This document shows, one piece after another, positions 30,642 through 38,851 of a stretch of 64,000 nucleotides of DNA (position 1 is the first letter of the stretch; the number at the start of each line of letters is the position of its first letter). The notes beneath the pieces are model-generated. The model was not told the DNA's origin, made no database searches, and saw only the letters and a list, made by a program, of their open reading frames with translations. Origin of the DNA: a virus. Made by a program: the position numbers and the translations under genes. The stretch lies in the IMG/VR virus record IMGVR_UViG_3300025759_000072, positions 25,419 to 89,418 of that record; one strand, 5' to 3'.

Positions 30642-31252
30642 TGATTTTCCAATAATTTTTTTAACTCTTCTAAATTATTTCTGTATGAATTGCGAATCAA
30701 TGGTTGATATGACTTATTTTTTTCTGGATAAACAAACACGAAATCAACATCTTCGTGTTTTTCAATCAACCATCCAATATAATCTAGTCGATTACGAGTA
30801 TCGACCAGCGAGGCTCTTGTATTCTCTTCATACGCATTCGTACCATCAAATAGATTTGATAATGCCACTTTATTATCAACAATCATCGAATCAAATCCCA
30901 ACATGAACAATTGCTTGTATCCCATCTTGATTGCCTCAAGCATCGCATTGACACCAGCATTGGAACGAGAAGTTAAACCAGGTTTACCATTTTTCTTCCA
31001 ATGAATCTCGAAGGGTTCATACTGTTCATCTTTTGGAGGTACAATAAATCTTTTTGATGGAAAATCAGAAGATTCAATCTCCGTTATTATCTTATCATCA
31101 ATCGCCACAAGGTAATCTGGCAAATCATAATTTGGTCTGAACTCTCGATAAAGAGCATTGCAACCAAATACTGTACCTTTGTCTTTTAGATCCATCAAGT
31201 CAAAATCTTTTCTTGATGATCCGTTACCGATTATAAATGCTCTCTTCGCCAT
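30638..31252 (-). CDS. DUF115/MptE-like protein, possible glycan enzyme
   Basis: 204 residues from ATG 31252 (31264 possible; neither has a clear ribosome site). Residues ~5-25 form a Rossmann-like nucleotide motif (AFIIGNGSSRKDFDLMDL) followed by VFGCNALYREFRPNYDLPDYLVAID, the pattern of DUF115/MAF-like and sialyltransferase-like proteins. The middle has the RSNAGVNAMLEAIKMGYKQLFMLGFD block. Such proteins are found with surface glycosylation genes, so a link to the glycan module is plausible but inferred. Confidence 0.75.
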   Translation of the reverse strand: MAKRAFIIGNGSSRKDFDLMDLKDKGTVFGCNALYREFRPNYDLPDYLVAIDDKIITEIESSDFPSKRFIVPPKDEQYEPFEIHWKKNGKPGLTSRSNAGVNAMLEAIKMGYKQLFMLGFDSMIVDNKVALSNLFDGTNAYEENTRASLVDTRNRLDYIGWLIEKHEDVDFVFVYPEKNKSYQPLIRNSYRNNLEELKKLLENH

Positions 31253-31379
31253 AGGCTTCATCATATTTTTTCGCTTTTGGTTTACGATACTTCTTCACAA
31301 TTTGTTTGCGTTTAGTGGGTTTCTTATCAAAAGAATATTCATTGTCCCATGACTTTTCACGCCGAAACGTCTTACCCAT
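31224..31379 (-). CDS. Small basic protein (51 residues)
   Basis: ATG 31379 with an AGAGA site. Lys/Arg-rich: KTFRREKSWDNEYSFDKKPTK, then KQIVKKYRKPKAKKYDEAYG. It overlaps the DUF115-like gene by 29 bases in another frame. No family recognised. Confidence 0.6.
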   Translation of the reverse strand: MGKTFRREKSWDNEYSFDKKPTKRKQIVKKYRKPKAKKYDEAYGEESIYNR

Positions 31380-31385
31380 TTTAGT

Positions 31386-31595
31386 TTATTTCTCTTTCTT
31401 TAACTTCCATAAAATATATGGATCGTTTTTTTCTACTTGTAGAGGAATTTGTTTTGCTTTTGGATCAATTGGTGTTGGACCAACATAATGCCATGTTGCT
31501 CCGTTGTTTACATCTTTTTCAACGGCTTTAATAAATTCTTGGTTATCAACGACAAATAATCCAAAAAATAATGCTAATACTGAAATTACAATCAT
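31386..31595 (-). CDS. Small membrane-anchored protein (69 residues)
   Basis: N-terminal helix IVISVLALFFGLFVV, then a short soluble part rich in Pro and Lys (YVGPTPIDPKAKQIPLQVEKNDPYIL). It adjoins the gene upstream without a gap. No family recognised. Confidence 0.7.
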   Translation of the reverse strand: MIVISVLALFFGLFVVDNQEFIKAVEKDVNNGATWHYVGPTPIDPKAKQIPLQVEKNDPYILWKLKKEK

Positions 31596-32045
31596 TTATT
31601 TATTTTCCTCTGTTTTCCATGTTGATGCTAATGTTGGCCATGCTTCTTCGAATAGTTTTTGTGTGATACCTTTATATGGCATCTTCTTATCTTTAATTGC
31701 TAATACTAATTTTGCATCATCTGGATCCAATGATTCAAGAAACTGAACAAACTGAGATTCTCTTTGGATAGATTTCATATCCGGATATGGTCCATCTTTT
31801 AGAAAGATGCGAAACTTACGTACATTTGCATACAACGATGTTTGTAAATCCGATTCTTTTGGTTGCGCTTTATATGGTGGATCTCCTTCTGGTAAAACAA
31901 ACTGATGCTTTGGATTGAAACAAATGTCAACCACTGCTTCAAGTGTTGTATTATGATCCTTCCTTAACGTTTCAATTTGTTGTTTTCGAGATTTAATATC
32001 TGAAACCCTCTTTAAGATTTCAGCCACACTTTCTTTCATTGCCAT
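31596..32045 (-). CDS. Conserved T4-like phage protein (149 residues)
   Basis: ATG 32045 with AGGAG six bases upstream. Helical and charged; blocks KRVSDIKSRKQQIETLRKDHN, then CFNPKHQFVLPEGDPPYKAQPKESD, then a C-terminal EEAWPTLAS. This pattern recurs beside RNase H in marine T4-like phages as I recall, without known function. It is one base after RNase H, so part of the same transcript. Confidence 0.8.
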   Translation of the reverse strand: MAMKESVAEILKRVSDIKSRKQQIETLRKDHNTTLEAVVDICFNPKHQFVLPEGDPPYKAQPKESDLQTSLYANVRKFRIFLKDGPYPDMKSIQRESQFVQFLESLDPDDAKLVLAIKDKKMPYKGITQKLFEEAWPTLASTWKTEENK

Positions 32046-32912
32046 TTAGAACTCCTGAATCACGTCCATAAGATTTTTCAATCTATTCTGAACAAAATAG
32101 TTAAATAATTTATCTCTACGATTACATTTATAATTTTCAAACTTTTCAAGTACCTGATCTTGAATCTCTTGAGGTACAAAATCAAGATTTACAAGTTGCT
32201 CATTGCGTCGATAGTTGCGAAGCATTCTTTCATTACAAAAGTCTTCCGGTGAATGACCGTTCCAACCATCGATCTTTTTAGCAGACAAAGGTTTCTGTCT
32301 CTTATCAACAACGAACGTATCGTCATCTGACAAAAAGTTAGGAACACCATCACCTCTATCGCCACGAAGAATATGCTCATGCATGTAACGAGCAGGATTG
32401 CTACACGTCACAAACTTCTTTTGCATTGGGCTGTACTGTTCAACGTTAGCATACTTCTGTAACTGAACAAAGTCTTTATCAGATGAAAGAATCAGAATCG
32501 GTTCAGATGATCCATTCGTAACACCAAGATGCCCATACTCATGACAGATGGTAGCAATGATATCATCAGCCTCTGCTCTATCAATCTGTATTACCTTGTA
32601 AGGGAAAACTTCTTTGAGATCATCACGAATACCATTGAGCACTTCAAAGATCGTATGCCAGTCAAGACCTGACTCTTCACGATCCTTCTTACGATGATGC
32701 TTATAGTATGGAAAAATATCTCGACGCCAGTAGTTCTTATCATCACAACAGATAACAAGTTCGCCATACTTCTCGCCAAACTTATTACGATATAGACGAA
32801 GAGAGTTGAGTACCATATGCCGAACCAAGTCAGGTTCGATAGGTACGTTTTTACCTCCAATCTGTTTCATAAGATTGGAAATCATAACTTGATTTAAATC
32901 AACGAGTATCAT
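32046..32912 (-). CDS. rnh: RNase H (T4 rnh-like flap/5' nuclease)
   Basis: 288 residues, near T4 RNase H (305). It has the FEN-type acidic residues: MILVDLNQV at the start, LVICCDDKNYWRRDIFPYYKHHRKKDREE near residue 55, RAEADDIIATICHEYG near 115 and LILSSDKDFVQLQ near 145. A helix-hairpin region follows (RGDRGDGVPNFLSDDD). It removes RNA primers of Okazaki fragments. A consensus sigma70-type promoter lies upstream (32945-32973). Confidence 0.94.
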   Translation of the reverse strand: MILVDLNQVMISNLMKQIGGKNVPIEPDLVRHMVLNSLRLYRNKFGEKYGELVICCDDKNYWRRDIFPYYKHHRKKDREESGLDWHTIFEVLNGIRDDLKEVFPYKVIQIDRAEADDIIATICHEYGHLGVTNGSSEPILILSSDKDFVQLQKYANVEQYSPMQKKFVTCSNPARYMHEHILRGDRGDGVPNFLSDDDTFVVDKRQKPLSAKKIDGWNGHSPEDFCNERMLRNYRRNEQLVNLDFVPQEIQDQVLEKFENYKCNRRDKLFNYFVQNRLKNLMDVIQEF

Positions 32913-32944
32913 TTTTTATCTCAGTTTCAATTCAATATACTATT

Positions 32945-32973
32945 ATTATATATTATTATGATTTAGAAGTCAA
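32945..32973 (-). promoter_or_regulatory. Sigma70-type promoter of RNase H
   Basis: TTGACT (32973-32968), 17 bases, TATAAT (32950-32945), overlapping the end of the gene before. Confidence 0.7.
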
Positions 32974-33328
32974 TATCTTCTTCGTCTGTTTCTGAAACAA
33001 AATTCATCCTATCAATCTCTTCATTCGTTAACACTTCATATACTTTATCGATGTGACTTTGCAATGGATGTGGCATATTTAAAGTACCATAAACCGTTGA
33101 ACGAAGACACTCAATCGTAAACGAATAACGATCAATGAAACTATCTTCAAAGATAGGAAATCCATGTATACCGATTTTATTGATCAACTGTGTAGCATAG
33201 TGATCTACTATCTCATCAATGAATGCTTTCTTATTCTCATCCATAAAATCTCCAAGCTGCTCCTTATCCATAACCTTTGGGTTTGGAGACAGCAAGGGGA
33301 ATTTGATTACATTGTTTGCTTGTGTCAT
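32963..33328 (-). CDS. Conserved T4-like phage protein (121 residues)
   Basis: Helical, with VDHYATQLINKIGIHGFPIFEDSFIDRYSFTIECLRSTVYGTL, a block I recognise from marine T4-like phages, and an acidic end (SETDEEDIDF). Coupled to the 378-residue gene upstream by ATGA. Function unknown. Confidence 0.8.
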   Translation of the reverse strand: MTQANNVIKFPLLSPNPKVMDKEQLGDFMDENKKAFIDEIVDHYATQLINKIGIHGFPIFEDSFIDRYSFTIECLRSTVYGTLNMPHPLQSHIDKVYEVLTNEEIDRMNFVSETDEEDIDF

Positions 33329-34461
33329 TTAATTACTTTGAGCAAGATAGTTTCCTTATTCAACCTTCCGTTCATAGATGCTTCTTTTGTATTTATTTCA
33401 TCCATGACTTTGTTCATAACTCTTTTACCACCAGTCAGAACACGAGGTAGAATTTGGTCAGGTTTACGGAGTTTCTTACGAACAGAGTTCTCTTCATCGT
33501 AACCCTGTAGTGTGGTTCCTTTGATAGAAAATCCTGCAGGACCCAACGCATCATATCGAGTGAGCAATCGGTACTTAGTGTTGAAAGTCCACAACTGATT
33601 CGCTCCGATAATATCAGCAGGATTGATACTGACTAACTTGAACTCAGCAGCATCCTTTTGATACTGCACTTTAGCAATCTGTTTTTGTAAAGACGCAGGT
33701 TTCTTTGCGCGAGTTTTACGAACCGTTTTCTGATTCTGTGATTGCTTACGAGCATCATCTACAATCATACGAACGAAATCGATGAACCGAGTTACCCCAC
33801 GAGGTTTCATATTAGAGTAACCTTCAGTGAGTTGTTCGTCAGATTTTGACTTAACCTCTTCCAGTTCAGACAGCAGAGGTTCATAGTGATCAGCGATAGC
33901 ATTTGCCTGTTGCGATTTAACCTCTTTGCTACGCAACCATGCATACATATCAAACTCAGATTTATATTTGTTTTCAGTAAAAATATCAATCTCGTTTTCT
34001 AATTCTGCAATGTATTCACTGATCTGCTCACGAATACGATCTTGAATGGAAACGACGGGCGCTTTTCGTTTTTCCTGCTTCTTGATTTCAGACACAACTT
34101 TCTTAGCGAGTTTCAGATATCCTTCAATTTTATCATTGAAGAACTCCTGACTCTCGCTCGGCATTTTGCATCCGTTCGCGACCATACGCGCCTGATAACA
34201 GACAGTAGGGCTGATCTTATCGCTTACCTTGCGAAGCTGTGCGACCTCTTTCTTGTTACGAGGATAATTATCGAACAGCAATTTAAGAGCATCCTTCTGG
34301 TTGTAGAAATAGTTGTACCAGTTGTATGCTTTTAACATATCCATAGATGTAACTTCAACATCTGTCCACGTAGGTTCATCACCAAGATACTTGGTGTCAA
34401 AAGATTTCGGTCCAGAACGAACCTTCTTCTTTCGTTTTACAGCAAGAGTACTTTTAGCCAT
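33325..34461 (-). CDS. Conserved phage protein (378 residues), basic
   Basis: ATG 34461 with AAAGGAG five bases upstream. Basic N-terminus (LAVKRKKKVRSGPKSFD), a long helical middle with coiled-coil character (residues ~95-215), and a second basic linker (TVRKTRAKKPASLQKQ). The C-terminal part includes NPADIIGANQLWTFNTKYRLLTRYDA. Similar proteins occur near RNase H in marine T4-like phages; no function is known to me. Early promoter at 34493-34521. Confidence 0.78.
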   Translation of the reverse strand: MAKSTLAVKRKKKVRSGPKSFDTKYLGDEPTWTDVEVTSMDMLKAYNWYNYFYNQKDALKLLFDNYPRNKKEVAQLRKVSDKISPTVCYQARMVANGCKMPSESQEFFNDKIEGYLKLAKKVVSEIKKQEKRKAPVVSIQDRIREQISEYIAELENEIDIFTENKYKSEFDMYAWLRSKEVKSQQANAIADHYEPLLSELEEVKSKSDEQLTEGYSNMKPRGVTRFIDFVRMIVDDARKQSQNQKTVRKTRAKKPASLQKQIAKVQYQKDAAEFKLVSINPADIIGANQLWTFNTKYRLLTRYDALGPAGFSIKGTTLQGYDEENSVRKKLRKPDQILPRVLTGGKRVMNKVMDEINTKEASMNGRLNKETILLKVIK

Positions 34462-34492
34462 TATGACTCCTTTCATCTCTCATCATATATAC

Positions 34493-34521
34493 ATTTTAGA
34501 TGGAAAAGAAAAATAAGTCAA
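34493..34521 (-). promoter_or_regulatory. Early promoter of the repeated cassette type
   Basis: TTGACT (34521-34516), 17 bases, TAAAAT (34498-34493), then the shared TATATGATGAGA leader. Confidence 0.7.
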
Positions 34522-34551
34522 TAGTTTTTTTAAAAAAAAATTTGTTTGAAA

Positions 34552-35514
34552 TCAAAGGGTTGCAAGAAAGTTTGACCATTCCCTTGCTCGGTTATCCCAG
34601 TTGAAGAAGTTATTCGCATAAATCTTTTGGAACTGGAGTTTCTGTGTATGCTGATCATGCCAATATTCATTCAACACAGCATCAAACAATTGAGCGAACC
34701 GATTTGCATGGGTATTAGTATCTTCGTGCCACTGATATGTATTTGCGAAACCAGCAGTCGTTTCAGGAAGAGCAGCATAGTTTGGGCAAATAATACACAC
34801 ACCAGCACTCATCGCTTCCATAGCAGCAATACAAGATGTCTCTTGCCAGATGTTTGGATAAGCAAAGATATGTGCTTTCTTCAATGCTTCACGAACCTCA
34901 TCGTTTGATACAGTACCATGATATGAGATACCAGGATGTTCTTTACATTTAGTAAACAACTCACGATACTGTTCATCTCGTTGTGGCCAGCCATAGATAT
35001 TGAATGATGAATAAACGTCAAGATGAATCTTATCTTTCCATCCATTATCCCACAGATACTCATATACAGGAACAAGAAGTTCTAAACCACGATGTGGTGT
35101 TGTATGATAGATTAGATTGATTACACCATCGTTTGGTTTCTCGTGTTCTTCAATTGGCACGATTGCATTCTTGAGAACAACAGATTTAGAATATGGAATC
35201 TGATGGGCAAGATGATATGTCTGCCATTGATAATCAGAAACGAAAACAAGTTTCTCAAATCGATCTAAAGATGATTGGTCGCGAATATGTTGTACTTCAG
35301 GATCAGACCAAGTATCGTGCAACCACAACACATTCTTCTTATCTTTTGGAACTTCACGAACACGAGATGAGATGATATTGATATTATCTGGAATGTTGAC
35401 ACGAGAGAATAGACCCTCTCGCATCATTTCAGTACCGCCTTTAGCACCAACCACATTGCCATTTGAATCAATAGAACCAGATTCTTCGTCCAGCCCTGTA
35501 ATTGTAAATTTCAT
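34552..35514 (-). CDS. Glycosyltransferase, family 1 / GT4-like
   Basis: 320 residues. N-terminal half: GAKGGTEMMREGL and KNVLWLHDTWSDPEVQHI with LVFVSDYQWQTY. The C-terminal GT-B domain has the sugar-nucleotide binding run AHIFAYPNIWQETSCIAAMEAMSAGVCIICPNYAALPET, with the E-x7-E type pair. It transfers sugars from nucleotide donors, probably to phage or host surface glycans. It stands apart from the main glycan module (42-49.5 kb). Confidence 0.88.
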   Translation of the reverse strand: MKFTITGLDEESGSIDSNGNVVGAKGGTEMMREGLFSRVNIPDNINIISSRVREVPKDKKNVLWLHDTWSDPEVQHIRDQSSLDRFEKLVFVSDYQWQTYHLAHQIPYSKSVVLKNAIVPIEEHEKPNDGVINLIYHTTPHRGLELLVPVYEYLWDNGWKDKIHLDVYSSFNIYGWPQRDEQYRELFTKCKEHPGISYHGTVSNDEVREALKKAHIFAYPNIWQETSCIAAMEAMSAGVCIICPNYAALPETTAGFANTYQWHEDTNTHANRFAQLFDAVLNEYWHDQHTQKLQFQKIYANNFFNWDNRAREWSNFLATL

Positions 35515-35523
35515 TTTTTTTCC

Positions 35524-35772
35524 TTATACCATAACTGTCTGTACCGATGATACAGAATCAACACGGAAAGAACGCCATGCATTCTTATCAATATCCCACA
35601 CTGGAAGAACCGACTCATTCACTGTTCTATTTCTTTCAGGTTTGTCAACAGGTGCTGGAACAAGATCAGATTTCAGAGTACAACGCATTACTCGTTCACT
35701 ACCATCGACTTTTGTGAAAGCAACATCAGCAACATGTTTTTGAAGAATTTCATAAATTTCATTTCGTGTCAT
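35524..35772 (-). CDS. Small conserved protein (DUF2693-like)
   Basis: 82 residues. The sequence VAFTKVDGSERVMRCTLKSDLVP and LPVWDIDKNAWRSFRVDSV fits the small SH3-like DUF2693 family seen in phages. Possibly DNA or RNA binding. Nine bases upstream of the glycosyltransferase gene. The 108 bases before it hold no gene I can see. Confidence 0.8.
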   Translation of the reverse strand: MTRNEIYEILQKHVADVAFTKVDGSERVMRCTLKSDLVPAPVDKPERNRTVNESVLPVWDIDKNAWRSFRVDSVSSVQTVMV

Positions 35773-35880
35773 AATATTTGTCCTATATCTATAATAACTT
35801 CAACTATGTGAATAACGATTTCAATAATCAATAACACAATTATAATGTTATATGGTGTAAATGTAAATAAATTTTTAAAT

Positions 35881-36168
35881 CTATTCACCAGAACTTATTT
35901 TCATCCTATAAGAAGAATTCTTTGGATCACCCCATACTTCAGTAGCAGGAACACGAATGAACGGCATCTTCTTAGCATCACCGCCAGTATTTGGCACAGT
36001 AAGCATTACACGCTTACCTTTCCGCCATGCTTTCTGTTGATTGATGATACGAAGCAAAGAATTTGCCATATACTCCCGACGCATCGCTTTTGTTAATGAT
36101 TTACTAACATTAGGGCGTTCGCCTTTAGAAATATATCCATTTGACTTACCGCCTTTTTTCTTACCCAT
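35881..36168 (-). CDS. Conserved basic phage protein (95 residues)
   Basis: Basic N-terminus (KKKGGKSNGYISKGERPNVSK), then TKAMRREYMANSLLRIINQQKAWRKGKRVMLTVPN and the ending FIRVPATEVWG. Similar small proteins occur in other T4-like marine phages. Function unknown. Confidence 0.75.
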   Translation of the reverse strand: MGKKKGGKSNGYISKGERPNVSKSLTKAMRREYMANSLLRIINQQKAWRKGKRVMLTVPNTGGDAKKMPFIRVPATEVWGDPKNSSYRMKISSGE

Positions 36169-36169
36169 T

Positions 36170-36442
36170 TTAGTATTCCTCTTCTAATGTTTGAATGTAT
36201 TCGTTGAGTTTATGTTGTAGAGATTTTTCACAATACTGATTGCCGTCTAAAAACCTGTGAGTTCTACAATCTTCCTGCTTTATTTCACTGATCACGTGGT
36301 CTGTGGTTGTTTTTTCATCATTTATAATTGCTCCAATATCCCAGGTAGTTTTTGCGGTGCTTACTACGTTAAGTAATGGCGGCATTACACACCCTGATAT
36401 TATTATACAAGCAATTAGAAAAATCATCAACCTTTTTGCCAA
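36170..36442 (-). CDS. Small lipoprotein
   Basis: 90 residues. Signal with lipobox LMIFLIACIIISGCVMPP (Cys near residue 18). The mature part has a DIGAIINDEKTTTDHVISEIKQEDCRTHRFLDGNQYCEKSL block with two Cys. Such lipoproteins (toxic-protein-like, seen in marine phages and bacteria) probably sit in the outer membrane. Function unknown. Confidence 0.78.
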   Translation of the reverse strand: MAKRLMIFLIACIIISGCVMPPLLNVVSTAKTTWDIGAIINDEKTTTDHVISEIKQEDCRTHRFLDGNQYCEKSLQHKLNEYIQTLEEEY

Positions 36443-36475
36443 AACTCCACTCCAAATAATGCGCCTGCAACCACA

Positions 36476-36733
36476 CTATACTTCATCCGTGCCATTTTTT
36501 AATTTTTCAAATTTTTCTTTTTCCATATTATAACTTAGTACTTTTTCATATCCTTTTAGATGTTCTTCGATCTCAGCAATATCTTCTTCTTTGTCTGATG
36601 AAAAAATACCATAAATTTCTGTATCATCAGTTCTATTTTGTAAATCTTTTCGCAAACTCTTATACTGATCTTTTAATAACTCTAGTACGATTTTATCTGC
36701 TGTTTCATAATCTATTTCAATATTAAACCCCAT
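36476..36733 (-). CDS. Small helical protein (85 residues)
   Basis: ATG 36733 with an AAAGGA site. GFNIEIDYETADKIVLELLKDQYKSLRKDLQ, then an acidic stretch and EEHLKGYEKVLSYNMEKEKFE: two helices likely to form a coiled coil. Known as a pattern in other large phages. Function unknown. Confidence 0.78.
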   Translation of the reverse strand: MGFNIEIDYETADKIVLELLKDQYKSLRKDLQNRTDDTEIYGIFSSDKEEDIAEIEEHLKGYEKVLSYNMEKEKFEKLKNGTDEV

Positions 36734-36737
36734 TATA

Positions 36738-37055
36738 TCATACATCCTTTCCTGTATCAAGTTGTTTTCTAACCCATTCAATCTTTTTGTCTTTAGTCCA
36801 GTCTTTAAGATAATCATTATCTTTGTCGAACAATTCCAACATCTCTTCTTCAGAGATAAGATTGTTATCTACAATATACTCGCCCATCCATTCCTGTGAG
36901 AACTCATCACACTCTTCCATATTTACTGTGTTATTTGCCCACTCAACCATATCTACTTCAGCATCAGGATTCATCTTCTGCAAATCATCCTTATGCATTA
37001 CGTAACGCATACGATATGATGAAATACAGGTTACAACAACATAATCTTTACTCAT
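36738..37055 (-). CDS. Small acidic protein (105 residues)
   Basis: Strand then acidic helical protein: DYVVVTCISSYRMRYVMHKDDLQKMNPDAEVDMVEWANNTV. The start overlaps the stop of the Cys-rich gene before it (ATGAGTAA). Its first ten codons are duplicated upstream at 37242-37271. Function unknown. Confidence 0.78.
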   Translation of the reverse strand: MSKDYVVVTCISSYRMRYVMHKDDLQKMNPDAEVDMVEWANNTVNMEECDEFSQEWMGEYIVDNNLISEEEMLELFDKDNDYLKDWTKDKKIEWVRKQLDTGKDV

Positions 37056-37076
37056 CTTTCTTTTCCATCATTTCAC
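37022..37076. repeat. 55-base direct repeat, copy 1
   Basis: Nearly identical (two mismatches near its end) to 37238-37292, offset 216 bases. It covers the end of one gene (M-EKKDE stop) and the first codons of the next (SKDYVVVTC). Confidence 0.85.
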
Positions 37077-37218
37077 GATTTTTACAGTCTATTATTTCAG
37101 AAATTATTGGCGGCAAATTGTCTAAATTTTCCTCACGACCATGGTTACATCTGGGTCCCAAGCCCAGTGCTATAAGATTTGCCAAATACTTACAATCCTT
37201 ACAGTACTCAAGTTTCAC
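37048..37218 (-). CDS. Small Cys-rich protein, GTG start (56 residues)
   Basis: GTG 37218 with a GAGA site. EYCKDCKYLANLIALGLGPRCNHG has C-x2-C and a later C/H pair, likely zinc-binding, then a helix and the tail EMMEKKDE. That tail matches the end of the neighbouring 140-residue protein because both lie in the duplicated segment. Inserted between the two repeats. Confidence 0.6.
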   Translation of the reverse strand: MKLEYCKDCKYLANLIALGLGPRCNHGREENLDNLPPIISEIIDCKNREMMEKKDE

Positions 37219-37271
37219 TACATATCTCTTTTCTGTAAAATACAGGTTACAACAACATAATCTTTACTCAT
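37218..37271 (-). pseudogene. Truncated duplicate of the 105-residue gene start
   Basis: The minus strand reads M-SKDYVVVTC and then diverges to a stop after 17 residues, just where the GTG of the Cys-rich gene begins (TAGTG). It is the left-over 5' end of a duplication. Confidence 0.6.
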
Positions 37272-37292
37272 CTTTCTTCTCCACCATTTCAC
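37238..37292. repeat. 55-base direct repeat, copy 2
   Basis: Second copy of 37022-37076. Together they bracket a 160-base insert carrying the Cys-rich gene. Confidence 0.85.
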
Positions 37293-37686
37293 CATCACGA
37301 ACAACGTAGTGTTTAACTTCACACATACTTGACTTAATATAAGCACGACCTCCGTCAATCATATTGCCGTTCTCAAACCGTTTATAATCATGGCGATGTG
37401 CGCTGTACTGTAGATTGCCATCATCATCTTCTATTAGACCAAACTCTGCTTGTTCAATCTTGTCAGCATTGGTAATCATAAGATTATCATTAAATGCGTC
37501 ACGAAAAAGACCAAAGTACCGATTACCAAACTCAGGGTGTGGAGTTTCTCTGTAAAAGATATCCATTGCTCGTGCTTCGCCTCTTAACGCACTGGTACAC
37601 ACATAGGTAACAGGAACACCATCTTTCTTAGAATAGAGTTCGCAAACCTTGTCAGTATCAAAAAGTGGTTCGTGTTGGATGTTCAT
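37264..37686 (-). CDS. Small protein (140 residues)
   Basis: ATG 37686 with AAGGA. PLFDTDKVCELYSKKDGVPVTYVCTSALRGEARAMDIFYRETPHPEFGNRYFGLF: the last part is a recurrent pattern in large-phage small genes. The C-terminus YIKSSMCEVKHYVVRDGEMVEKKDE lies in the direct repeat. Function unknown. Confidence 0.78.
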   Translation of the reverse strand: MNIQHEPLFDTDKVCELYSKKDGVPVTYVCTSALRGEARAMDIFYRETPHPEFGNRYFGLFRDAFNDNLMITNADKIEQAEFGLIEDDDGNLQYSAHRHDYKRFENGNMIDGGRAYIKSSMCEVKHYVVRDGEMVEKKDE

Positions 37687-37921
37687 TGGGGTTCCTTTTG
37701 CTTGTTTTATCGTTTTTACGAGAAAGACAACTGTCGCATACAAAAATATTTAAAGTGCTTCCATCTAATGGATCAAAAAATGTAGAGCCATAATGGCCAT
37801 ACGTTAAGAAATGTAAACCTCCCACCGGTTGTAGGTCATCAATTTTTTCTAAAGGTATATCACAAACAATACAATTATAAGTCAATTGTTCAATCCCATA
37901 GTGATTCGTAGTATTTGCCAA
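37658..37921 (-). CDS. Two-Cys-pair (zinc-ribbon-like) small protein
   Basis: 87 residues if TTG 37921 is used; no ATG is in frame, and TTG 37885 is also possible. YNCIVCDIPLEKIDD and FVCDSCLSRKND give two C-x2-C pairs 40 residues apart, a zinc-ribbon arrangement. HFLTYGHYGSTFFDPLDG lies between. It overlaps neighbours at both ends. Function unknown. Confidence 0.65.
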   Translation of the reverse strand: MANTTNHYGIEQLTYNCIVCDIPLEKIDDLQPVGGLHFLTYGHYGSTFFDPLDGSTLNIFVCDSCLSRKNDKTSKRNPNEHPTRTTF

Positions 37922-38513
37922 ACAGTCTAAAACCGTTGCTCATACGTTCTTGGTGTTTCTTTCTACCTTCGTCGTCTGTCCATTCAAAATGTCCGCCTAA
38001 GATTCCGTCACCTTCACCTTCAATATATGGACCGTAATAATCTTCTTCCCAGTCCTCACGGCACTTTTGTTCAAAAGCCCAAATCATTTCGTTCAAGACC
38101 CAATCCCAGCGTTCGAAATGTTTGTCATCTACCTCGCCCTGTTCTTTCTGCTTCTTGGTAAGTTTCTTACCGTGTAGTTCCTTGGGTACATCTTCCAAAT
38201 CAACATGTGGAGCACCGTGCTTGGTTTCCTTTAATTGTACTAGCATAGGCAAAATAATAGGAGCAAGAGTATGATCCATACTCCATGTGTCCCATGGATC
38301 AATACGCACTTTTACTTTTTGTGTTCGTCGATCAAACCAAATCCAGTTAAACACATTATAAACATCTTGCATACGATCTTCCACCCAGTCAAGTGTGTTT
38401 TCAAATCGTGAATGCTCATTGGGCCAACTCACATAACCATACTTCTTGCTCATATAGTTCTCATAAACACGAGATCGGAGTCTGTTTGGATAAGAGCTTA
38501 TTTTAACTTTCAT
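37890..38513 (-). CDS. Conserved large-phage protein (207 residues)
   Basis: Acidic and Trp-rich. DPWDTWSMDHTLAPIILPMLVQLKETKHGAPHVDLEDVP, then DDKHFERWDWVLNEMIWAFEQKCREDWEEDYY and the ending RMSNGFRLFGKYYESLWD. These blocks are familiar from T4-like and other large phages, with no assigned function. Conserved Trp, Asp and His suggest a catalytic or metal site. Confidence 0.82.
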   Translation of the reverse strand: MKVKISSYPNRLRSRVYENYMSKKYGYVSWPNEHSRFENTLDWVEDRMQDVYNVFNWIWFDRRTQKVKVRIDPWDTWSMDHTLAPIILPMLVQLKETKHGAPHVDLEDVPKELHGKKLTKKQKEQGEVDDKHFERWDWVLNEMIWAFEQKCREDWEEDYYGPYIEGEGDGILGGHFEWTDDEGRKKHQERMSNGFRLFGKYYESLWD

Positions 38514-38520
38514 AATCGCC

Positions 38521-38844
38521 TCAAATAATCCAATCTATGGCTAGCCAGTCTGTTTCTTCTGGCATCATTTCAACTTTGTCACCGTGTAGTTCTTGCAACT
38601 GTGTCCAAATGTGAGCATTGTTCATGCGTAGAGTATAACTCTCCTTACCGCAACTATAGCAACTACCAGTTGATCCATAGAAGTTAAATCTATCACCAGC
38701 ATCCTCTACACGAGTAATGCCACTGTTCATACGCCAACTGCTGCCATAAAGGTAACTACCGCTCCAACCAGCGAGCACACGATAATGAGGATCATCGCCT
38801 TTGATCTTGATAACGACCCAATTGTCAGGATTATAATCAGTCAT
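38521..38844 (-). CDS. Conserved phage protein (107 residues)
   Basis: ATG 38844 with GAGG. PDNWVVIKIKGDDPHYRVLAGWSGSYLYGSSWRMNSGI, then GSTGSCYSCGKESYTLRMNN with a C-x2-C. A known uncharacterised large-phage family. It overlaps neither neighbour after start correction. Confidence 0.78.
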   Translation of the reverse strand: MTDYNPDNWVVIKIKGDDPHYRVLAGWSGSYLYGSSWRMNSGITRVEDAGDRFNFYGSTGSCYSCGKESYTLRMNNAHIWTQLQELHGDKVEMMPEETDWLAIDWII

Positions 38845-38851
38845 TTTTGCC

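Noticed and set aside
31597-31604. AATAAATA late-type box
   Set aside because: It sits directly on the start of the 69-residue gene and within the end of the gene before, leaving no room for a leader; probably chance in AT-rich DNA.
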